Positions 9,378 to 16,670 of a DNA stretch of 53,041 bases are shown here, in pieces (positions within the stretch are counted from its first letter, which is position 1; each line of letters opens with the position of its first letter). This DNA is from Firmicutes bacterium UBA5473 (GTDB lineage Bacteria > Bacillota > DTU084). The stretch covers positions 1-53,041 of the forward strand of contig DIQB01000129.1 in assembly GCA_002427165.1 (NCBI GenBank), in the 5' to 3' direction. The notes under the pieces are model-generated. The model ran no database searches. It was given only the letters and a program-made list of their open reading frames with translations, and was not told the DNA's origin. The translations under genes were made by a program, and so were the position numbers.

Positions 9378-9518
9378 CTTAGGATTAAAATAGATCAGCA
9401 CCAACGGAAATACCATCAATCCTGAGTAACCTGCGTAATGGCATTAAAGTACTAAAAATGGGTATAATCAAGACTTGCTGTTTTGGCAATCTTTACGCGA
9501 GAGGAATGGTTATAAATC

Positions 9519-10523
9519 ATGAAAGCAGAAAGAGTAGCATTCACTGAAAAAGGAATTGTATGTGTTGAGGAATATGAGATCGGAGAGGTTAATAAGGATG
9601 ATGTGCTGGTACAAACCTTATATAGTGCAATTTCTCCCGGTACCGAACTCGCCTTTTTACATCAGATGGAGAATACAGTGAAGGAATATCCTTTCTACCC
9701 AGGTTATAGCGCCTGTTGTAAGGTGTTGAAAATAGGAGAAAACGTAAAAAAATTTAAGGTCGGAGATACCATAGTCTGCATAGGCCAGCATATGTCTAGG
9801 CAGGTAATCAGCTCTGATCTTTGTACTTTGCTCCCTTCTAACGTATCAGAGAAGGATGCTTCTGTCTATTGTCTGGCATCTATCGCTTTGCAGGGTGTTC
9901 GGAAGGCGAAAATCCAAATTGGTGACGAGGTTGCCGTCATTGGTTTAGGACCCATCGGCAACTTTGCGGCACAGATTGCCAATGTGGCCGGAGCTACTGT
10001 TGTTACTGGGTTTGACTTTATTAAGTGGAAAGGTCAGCTTGCTACACAGTGTGGAGTCAACGAGGTTGAGTACACAACTGAGAAGGAGGAGTTGCAGAAT
10101 AAATTTGATGTAGTTATCGAAGCTACTGGTTCCCCAAAGGCTATTCTTTCAGCTTTTAAAATAGCAAAACCGTTTGGCCGGGTTATTTTGCTCGGATCGT
10201 CGAGAGGCAACACTGAAAATGTCAATTTCTACGAAGATGTTCATAAAAAAGGGATCACCATTGTCGGCGCTCATACGAAATGTCGGGCGAAAGCAGACAA
10301 CTTCGGATCTATCAAGACGCTTTCAAAGGATAATGAAACTATCATGGCCTTGCTAGGTCAAAGAAGGATTCGTTCGGACCTACTCATCAGTGAGGTTACC
10401 ACTATCAACCATGCACAGGAAGTTTATGATCGGCTGTTGAAAAAAGAAGAGGGACTTATGATTGCCCTTTTTGATTGGACAAAAAAGAAAAGTGAAATCG
10501 GTGCATTTCAGCAGGGGCAGTAG
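9519..10523 (+). CDS. Medium-chain dehydrogenase/reductase (alcohol dehydrogenase-like)
   Basis: A 334-residue MDR-superfamily protein with a GroES-like N-terminal half and a Rossmann half (VAVIGLGPIGNFAAQIANVAGA, about 147-168). The usual catalytic cysteine after the first strands is replaced by a serine context (TLYSAISPGTELAF), and the four-cysteine structural zinc lobe is absent. It therefore resembles the zinc-poor MDR enzymes that work on sugars or polyols beside Gfo/Idh proteins. The ribosome site is weak (GAGAGG, 14 bases upstream). It follows the Gfo/Idh gene by 141 bases on the same strand. A role in oxidising a released sugar or sugar alcohol is inference. Confidence 0.8.
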   Translation: MKAERVAFTEKGIVCVEEYEIGEVNKDDVLVQTLYSAISPGTELAFLHQMENTVKEYPFYPGYSACCKVLKIGENVKKFKVGDTIVCIGQHMSRQVISSDLCTLLPSNVSEKDASVYCLASIALQGVRKAKIQIGDEVAVIGLGPIGNFAAQIANVAGATVVTGFDFIKWKGQLATQCGVNEVEYTTEKEELQNKFDVVIEATGSPKAILSAFKIAKPFGRVILLGSSRGNTENVNFYEDVHKKGITIVGAHTKCRAKADNFGSIKTLSKDNETIMALLGQRRIRSDLLISEVTTINHAQEVYDRLLKKEEGLMIALFDWTKKKSEIGAFQQGQ

Positions 10524-10661
10524 ATACATTGTTCTGGGAATCCACTGGATCGGTATATAAAATCCTTTGAAGAATCATTTTTAAGTAACCAGTTTCAAAA
10601 GCTAAATAATCCTAGAAATGGAATTAAGTCTAAATGCTATTATAACAACGGTTCTATCGCA

Positions 10662-10905
10662 ATGGGCCATTTTGATTTTCCTTTCAGCGAGGGTGCGAAA
10701 TTCAAAAAGTATTGCAATTTTAAGGGCCAGCATCTTGAAACCTTAGATACAGGAGATAACCCTACTGGTTTATGTTTTATGATCTGGAATGGAAAAGATT
10801 TTCGCGGCAAAGAACCCCAAAAGAGGTTTGTTTTGTCGCAGTTAAAAGTTATAACTCCTGAAAAAGGAAAAAGATACTTACAAAGAAAGTGCTCATGAAT
10901 CGTTA
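10662..10905 (+). pseudogene. Remnant of the C-terminal FlgD-like domain of the modular protein
   Basis: The sequence from about 10720 to 10905 closely repeats 2950-3138, the end of the modular gene at 1042. Blocks such as AAGGGCCAGCAT, GATACAGGAGATAA versus GATACAGAAGACAA, CCCTGAAAAAGG-type and GAAAGTGCTCAT align in order up to the stop region. Translation gives GQHLETLDTGDNPTGL, matching GQHVVTLDTEDKPAGL. A frameshift near the end changes the C-terminus, and the upstream 90% of the gene is missing. It sits 30 bases before the intact DUF4091 gene, showing that the two genes once lay side by side. Confidence 0.82.
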
Positions 10906-10934
10906 GGATAAAACACAGAAAAAGGGGAGCTACC

Positions 10935-13205
10935 ATGATTAGGAAAAGAATCAAGTTTACAATGTTATTTCTTTTAGCCATGCCATTGCTATTTGCTCAA
11001 ACAGACTATTTTGTTAACGCAGGTGAGAACCTCTTGAAAAACGGGGATCTTCAAGGAGCAGAGATAAGTGAATTTACATTTATGAAAAGTGAGGGCTCCT
11101 ATGATTTTTCCATATATACAGAAGACAGAAGTTGGAATAAATGTGCCAAACTAGAAATAATTGACTATGGATTGTCAGGAGGAGTAAAAGTTGTTAATAC
11201 GTCTATGTTAATAGGCGGTGCTAGAGACAATGGAGGAGATGGAAGCAGGGCAATACGGGTAAAACCTAATACAACATACGAATTCTCGTTTGATATGAAG
11301 GGGACAGTTAATTACACTAGTCCAATTGTCGCATTTACATGGCCTAAGGATGCTAAAGGGCAAGCAGGGAGAGAGCAGATAAATACCAGTTTAGCAGGCA
11401 CAATAAAGGTTCAACCAAATTGGGCACAGTATAAAGGAACTTTTATCACTGGCCCCAATGCAGATACTGCTGTTTTGCGGATACCAATTTGGTGTAGTGA
11501 GTCTAATTCTGCTGGGTTAAGAGAAAAGCCAGGTTCATATATTTTAGTTGATAATGTTTCAATATCAGAGAGAGTTGTTGATCAGGATTTACCATCTGAT
11601 TTTTTAGTAAGTACAGTTAGTCCAACATCTGATTTTAGTATACCATTGTCCCTTCCAAGTCATGAAATGTTAGAAAAAATCGAGGTGTTCGCATCCATTA
11701 ACGAATATGAGTCTCTGCCGATTATTATTACTAACCTAACGGACTCTACAGAGGCTTATCGAGTCATTATTTTTGGTGAAGAAAAAAGCGGTATTGAACA
11801 AAAAAACTTAATAGGTTGGGATGGTGATTTTTTCTCCGGTGATGCCATTATAATGAGGGAAGCGATCAGGGTTAAAGAGAGCGATTCGCCGGGATACGGT
11901 TTAAGATTTGATCCCTTACCTTTAATAAATTCAGGCCATACTATTACAGTACCAGCTCATGATTCCAGTATAATATGGGTAACTTTTGATTGTAAGAACG
12001 CAAAACCGGGCGATTACTATGGATTTTTGAGAGTGATTCCTTTAAGCCAACCTGCAGAATATAAGGTGGATTACTCCGGACCGATGCAGGATATACTGCT
12101 TGACTTAACCATATGGCCTATAGAATTACCCCAAGAGCCTCCTATTCCGTTAAGTTTATTGCATAGGGCTGATAATAATCTTTTTTTCAAAGATAAGTTT
12201 GAACATGGTATAAGGTATTTTCAAGTCAACCCTTGGGGAGCAACAGCAAATTTTAACGATGATGGTTCGATCAAAAAACCAGTTTTAATGCCTGATCTTC
12301 ACGATCACCTTAAACAGTTGGATTGGTTTCCTGAAGGGTCAGACATAAAAATTTGGGTGGGGTATAATCTTTATCCTGTTTTTGAGCATTACTCTAGAAA
12401 CCGTTTTGTTTTTGGGAGTGACACTTGGAAAAACGCATGGGCTTCGTGGTTGAAAGAAGTGGATGCTGTCTTGCATGAGCATGGATTATCATATAATGAT
12501 TACATAGTTGAGATGTTTGATGAGCCAAATTTGGAAAAGGATCTGGAAAAGGTACTACTTGTATGCAAAGTAGCGAAAGAAGCAATACCGCAAATGCAGA
12601 TCCAACTTATAATTGGTTGGCATTGGAGCTCTCCTGATATATGTGAACCTCTTCTTCCATATGTTGATAACTGGTGTTTTATAGATAATTATTGGTACAC
12701 TGAAGAAAATGCAACCTATTTTAAAAAGCTTCAAGAGCAAGGTGAAAAGGTATGGTTTTATACTTGCCAATCAAACATGCGACAAAATCTTTATAGTTAT
12801 TATCGGTTACATGCTTGGAAAGCTTATGATCGTAATTTAGATGGCATGGCAATGTGGAAGTACATTCTTGGTCCGGGAGGAGATGTTGGACCTGCAACTT
12901 GGAAGATTGCTTCAGCGGGGCCTCTTGTTTATCGCTCATATGAGGAATCAATCCCCTCAATTAGGTATGAATGTTTGAGGGAGGGACTTGATGATATTAA
13001 ATATCAGAGCAAATTGAAGCATTTACATTGCCTTGCCAAGAAAGAAATACCAGAACATAACTTAACGCAAGAGGTAGAGGCTTTTTTAAATTATGTTTCT
13101 GAAGATGTAGTCATTAATTATGCCCATGATACTACTTTTGCTGATCAGGTACGACATAAAGCGGCTAATTATATCATTAAACTAAAAGAACTACTAGATG
13201 ATTGA
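10935..13205 (+). CDS. Secreted DUF4091/GH123-like protein with N-terminal CBM-like module
   Basis: A 756-residue exported protein. After a signal peptide (about 1-30) comes the binding module shared with the genes at 295 and 1042 (NLLKNGDLQG to YILVDNVSISER, about 32-215). An Ig-like linker region follows (about 245-400), including FGFLRVIPLS-like strands. The C-terminal TIM-barrel-like part has the DUF4091 hallmarks: MFDEPN with Asp529 and Glu530, then late SIRYECLREGLDDIKYQ. In GH123 enzymes (N-acetylgalactosaminidases) an adjacent Asp-Glu pair is catalytic, so a retaining glycosidase acting with substrate assistance is plausible but unproven. ATG 10935 follows AAAGGGGAG. The related DUF4091 proteins at 19628 and 22499 have different N-terminal modules. 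Confidence 0.82.
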   Translation: MIRKRIKFTMLFLLAMPLLFAQTDYFVNAGENLLKNGDLQGAEISEFTFMKSEGSYDFSIYTEDRSWNKCAKLEIIDYGLSGGVKVVNTSMLIGGARDNGGDGSRAIRVKPNTTYEFSFDMKGTVNYTSPIVAFTWPKDAKGQAGREQINTSLAGTIKVQPNWAQYKGTFITGPNADTAVLRIPIWCSESNSAGLREKPGSYILVDNVSISERVVDQDLPSDFLVSTVSPTSDFSIPLSLPSHEMLEKIEVFASINEYESLPIIITNLTDSTEAYRVIIFGEEKSGIEQKNLIGWDGDFFSGDAIIMREAIRVKESDSPGYGLRFDPLPLINSGHTITVPAHDSSIIWVTFDCKNAKPGDYYGFLRVIPLSQPAEYKVDYSGPMQDILLDLTIWPIELPQEPPIPLSLLHRADNNLFFKDKFEHGIRYFQVNPWGATANFNDDGSIKKPVLMPDLHDHLKQLDWFPEGSDIKIWVGYNLYPVFEHYSRNRFVFGSDTWKNAWASWLKEVDAVLHEHGLSYNDYIVEMFDEPNLEKDLEKVLLVCKVAKEAIPQMQIQLIIGWHWSSPDICEPLLPYVDNWCFIDNYWYTEENATYFKKLQEQGEKVWFYTCQSNMRQNLYSYYRLHAWKAYDRNLDGMAMWKYILGPGGDVGPATWKIASAGPLVYRSYEESIPSIRYECLREGLDDIKYQSKLKHLHCLAKKEIPEHNLTQEVEAFLNYVSEDVVINYAHDTTFADQVRHKAANYIIKLKELLDD

Positions 13206-13891
13206 TGATAAAGCAAAATAAAAAAGGAGTGTCTTAGGAATTAGTGCGCCTAGGCACTCCTAACCCAACTTTTGGAAATTGGGCAGCTTGTCGTCTTGTT
13301 TTCGTTTCTTTTGTTGTTGTGCTTGCATTTCTTGACAGTAAGCTGCATCTGTAATGGGATTCTCGCCAATTTTCGTTAGGCTCTACCTAACTATGGGTTA
13401 TCGCTTGCTCTTTTTAGTTGAACATTTTGTGTTTCTCATTGAGTGTCGGCGCTTTGCTCATTTTCAATTATTTTTGACGAATACTCATCTATATGCTAGA
13501 CAGCTTCTTGGCATATACTGGATGATGACTAGTTCGCCCAACCGGTAATTATTTGATTCAAACTGCGAAGAAGGTGTTTTTGAGAGACGGTTCTAGCCTT
13601 ATCTGCGTAATTTCCATTCAGGAAAGTCAAGGCGAGAATTATTGTATACGAAAGGCTTTATCAGAGATGAAAGTACCGAAGCGAAAAGCTAAATCAGGGG
13701 GTGTAGCGGAAAATTATAACCGTTCCCCCCGTTAATACCCCCCCACCATTACCTTCCTACCTGCCAATGTGGTGCAATGCCTATGACCGTTTTCGTTTTC
13801 AAATTTGGACATTTTAATTTGTTAGACCTACTCTATATAGACAAAAATTTGATCAGTTTTAATGGATGGCGGGTGAAAAGGAGAGAAAAGG
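13206..13891 (+). other. 686-base intergenic stretch, decayed
   Basis: Apart from the stem-loop at 13225 I see no intact gene. On the minus strand about 13268-13390 reads as an uninterrupted tail of about 40 residues ending LPNFQKLG before a stop, with no start or ribosome site, so it may be the end of a lost gene. Plus-strand frames at 13354-13548 and 13553-13735 lack ribosome sites and recognisable products. The last 30 bases contain the GGAGAGAAAAGG leader of the next gene. Confidence 0.5.
13225..13261 (+). terminator. Stem-loop downstream of the DUF4091 gene
   Basis: AGGAGTG (13225-13231) pairs with CACTCCT (13255-13261), and the inner TTAGG and CCTA extend the stem. It begins 20 bases after the stop codon at 13205. 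There is an A-run before it but no T-run after it, so it is only a moderate terminator candidate. Confidence 0.45.
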
Positions 13892-16354
13892 ATGCAGAAA
13901 GTTACCCTGAATGGTGCTTGGGAGCTTTTTAAAAAGGGGGAAAACCAGGCTATAGAGGCCATAGTCCCTGGGTGTGTTCACCTGGATTTGCTCTCAGCTG
14001 GGAAAATCCCAGATCCCTATTGGCGAGATAATGAACTAGCAATGATGTGGGTTGGTGAAACAGACTGGCTCTATCAACGCACTATCAATCTTTCTAGTGA
14101 TTTTTTGGCACATGAACAGATTAAACTATCCTGCATGGGTCTTGATACCCTAGCCACCATTGTCGTCAATGGAAAAGAGATCGCTACCACAGCAAACATG
14201 TTTTGTAGTTGGGAATTTGATTTGAAACCTGTGCTTTTTGAGGGAGAGAATACCATCCAAATTTTCTTTGCCTCTCCAATAGGGTTTTTGCAGGGAAAAG
14301 GCATTGAATTCAATTCTCCTACAAAAGCAATATTGCTTAATTCTAGTTGGATTCGTAAAGAACCATGTAATTTCGGTTGGGATTGGGGCCCTAAGCTAGT
14401 GACTTGTGGAATCTGGCGTGATATAGAGCTAATTGCCTATGACCTAACTAAGATACAGGATATTAATATTAACCAGGATCACTCCCAGCCCAACGGGGTG
14501 GGTCTTTTTATTCAAACAGAAGTGGAAGAGCATCTTCCTGGATTAGCAGCAAACGTAAGTGTGTCATTGGCGGGAGAAGTGTGCGCTCGAAGTTCCTACC
14601 CCATTGTGGGGAATAAAGGGGAGGTTCAACTTGCGATTAGTGATCCTAAACTATGGTGGCCTCGTGGCATGGGAAAACAACCCCTCTATGAGGTAAAGGT
14701 GGAACTTTATAACTCCCAAGGTGAGGTCATAGATAGTAAAACCAAAAGAATTGGTCTTAGGACCCTAAGACTAATTCGTGAGCAAGACGAATGGGGTGAG
14801 TCGTTCTATTTTAGCATCAATGGAATTCCATTTTTTGCTAAAGGGGCTAACTGGATTCCTGCAGATACGTTCGCACCACGAATTAAGCAGGCTGATTATG
14901 CTCGCTTAGTGCAGGACGCAGCAGCAGCAAATATGAATATGCTGCGCGTTTGGGGTGGGGGCTTTTACGAGGATGATATTTTCTATGATCTATGTGATGA
15001 ATTGGGGATCTGCGTCTGGCAAGATTTCATGTTTGCCTGTTCAGCTTATCCGGCCTTTGATGAAACTTTCATGGGGCAGGTGAAAGAGGAAGCAATCCAA
15101 AATGTAAAACGGCTTAGGCACCATGCTTGTTTAGCCCTTTGGTGTGGGAATAATGAATTAGAACAGGGGTTTATTAGGGATACACGGACAGAAAGGCATA
15201 TGAGCTGGGAGGAATATATAAAACTTTTCGATCAGTTGCTTGCTGAAATTGTTAATGACTTAGACCCCCAAAGGGACTATTGGCCCGCTAGTCCACATAG
15301 TCCTCTAGGGGATCGGACAGATCCCAATAACCCTAATTGTGGGGATGCTCATCTATGGGAGGTTTGGCACCGTAATAAACCTTTTGAATGGTATCGTTCT
15401 TGTACACACCGTTTCAATAGCGAGTTTGGTTTTCAGTCCTTTCCACAGCCGCGTACAATAGAAAGTTATACTTTGCCGGAGGATCGCAATATTACGTCCT
15501 ATGTTATGGAACACCATCAGCGCAGTGGCATTGGTAATACCACTATTATGCAATACATGCTCTCCTGGTTCCGTCTGCCCACATCTTTCGACATGGTAAT
15601 TTGGCTTAGCCAGATCCTGCAAGGCGTGGCGATGAAATATGCAGTTGAGCATTGGCGACGTTCTATTCCCAGGGGAATGGGTACTCTCTATTGGCAGCTA
15701 AATGACTGCTGGCCAGTAGCTAGTTGGTCTTCTATTGATTACGCTGGCCGTTGGAAGGCTCTTCATTATCTGGCCAAGGAGTTTTATGCTCCGCTTCTGA
15801 TCTCGCCCTTAGAGGCTCTAGGAGAGGGGGCAGTGGAACTTCATGTTACAAGCGATCTCCTAGAACCCCAATTAGGGGAAGTAAGCTGGTCTCTGACAGA
15901 TATTGAAGGAAATCTGATTGAGGAGGAGAGCCAAAAAGTAGATATTTTCCCGCGTCAGGATAGCTGTGTTCAAACTATTGATCTTAAACCCTACTTCAAG
16001 GCTTATGGAGAACGAAACCTTCTTTTGTGGCTGGAATTGAAGGTGGATAGTAATACTGTTTCTACAAACTTACTTTCCCTTGTCCGGCCTAAGCATCTGG
16101 AACTGCTTCAGCCCGAAATTACAGCGCTGGTCCAGGAAGAACGAACGTTTTTCCTGGTGACTTTGACTGCGAAAAAACCAGCTCTTTGGGTTTGGCTGGA
16201 GCTTACGGATTCAGATGCCAGCTACTCCAATAATTTCTTTCACCTAGTACCTGGCAAAGAGGTAACTATAACTGTGGAACCGAAACAATCTTTAACAAAG
16301 GTAGAGTTTGAGCAACAACTAAAGTTACATTCGCTGTTCGATACGTATCATTAG
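13892..16354 (+). CDS. GH2 beta-mannosidase
   Basis: An 820-residue cytoplasmic glycoside hydrolase of family 2, beta-mannosidase type; no signal peptide. The N-terminal sugar-binding domain shows the family's VPGCVHLDLLSAGKIPDPYWRDN and the WIRKEPCNFGWDWGP segment. The TIM barrel follows: FAKGANWIPADTF, NMNMLRVWGGGFYEDDIFYDLCDELGI and WQDFMFACSAYP. The acid/base is Glu422 in WCGNNE and the nucleophile is Glu511 in FNSEFGFQSFP. C-terminal beta domains complete the usual 800-850 residue length. It would release mannose from imported beta-mannosides such as mannobiose or N-glycan cores. ATG 13892 has AAAAGGAG about 10 bases upstream. A second GH2 gene follows on the same strand. Confidence 0.93.
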   Translation: MQKVTLNGAWELFKKGENQAIEAIVPGCVHLDLLSAGKIPDPYWRDNELAMMWVGETDWLYQRTINLSSDFLAHEQIKLSCMGLDTLATIVVNGKEIATTANMFCSWEFDLKPVLFEGENTIQIFFASPIGFLQGKGIEFNSPTKAILLNSSWIRKEPCNFGWDWGPKLVTCGIWRDIELIAYDLTKIQDININQDHSQPNGVGLFIQTEVEEHLPGLAANVSVSLAGEVCARSSYPIVGNKGEVQLAISDPKLWWPRGMGKQPLYEVKVELYNSQGEVIDSKTKRIGLRTLRLIREQDEWGESFYFSINGIPFFAKGANWIPADTFAPRIKQADYARLVQDAAAANMNMLRVWGGGFYEDDIFYDLCDELGICVWQDFMFACSAYPAFDETFMGQVKEEAIQNVKRLRHHACLALWCGNNELEQGFIRDTRTERHMSWEEYIKLFDQLLAEIVNDLDPQRDYWPASPHSPLGDRTDPNNPNCGDAHLWEVWHRNKPFEWYRSCTHRFNSEFGFQSFPQPRTIESYTLPEDRNITSYVMEHHQRSGIGNTTIMQYMLSWFRLPTSFDMVIWLSQILQGVAMKYAVEHWRRSIPRGMGTLYWQLNDCWPVASWSSIDYAGRWKALHYLAKEFYAPLLISPLEALGEGAVELHVTSDLLEPQLGEVSWSLTDIEGNLIEEESQKVDIFPRQDSCVQTIDLKPYFKAYGERNLLLWLELKVDSNTVSTNLLSLVRPKHLELLQPEITALVQEERTFFLVTLTAKKPALWVWLELTDSDASYSNNFFHLVPGKEVTITVEPKQSLTKVEFEQQLKLHSLFDTYH

Positions 16355-16670
16355 AAATAGAAAGAAACGAAGGCCAAATAGAAAATACCTCAAACTAAAA
16401 GCATTCCTTCAGCCAAAGTTTAGCATCAAAGTAGCGGGAATTCTCATTACCGTTGTCTTATAATCTATTTGTTTCACGCTCACTTTCATGGGTTTTACCG
16501 GTTCGAAACCACAAAGATAGAATTTCTCCACAGGGGGAGCAATGAGTCGCATAGAGAAGGAATAACGATAATGTCATTCTATGACAGAATACATCCATGA
16601 GATAGTCGATTTAGTCAAGGAATTTAGGAAGTTCCTTTTGGTTTTAACAAGATTAAGGTGTGATAATAAA
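16355..16670 (+). other. 316-base intergenic stretch between the two GH2 genes
   Basis: No gene seen. A small perfect palindrome, TGTCAT-TCT-ATGACA (16572-16586), lies about 85 bases ahead of the next start and could be a regulator site. An in-frame upstream ATG at 16581 has no ribosome site, so I treat this stretch as leader. Confidence 0.4.

Noticed and set aside
13354..13735. Two plus-strand frames of 60-64 codons
   Set aside because: No ribosome sites, no motifs, unusual composition; they lie in a decayed intergenic stretch.
13799..13853. Inverted TCAAATTT/AAATTTGA pair before the first GH2 gene as an operator
   Set aside because: Arms of 8 bases about 40 bases apart in AT-rich DNA are expected by chance.
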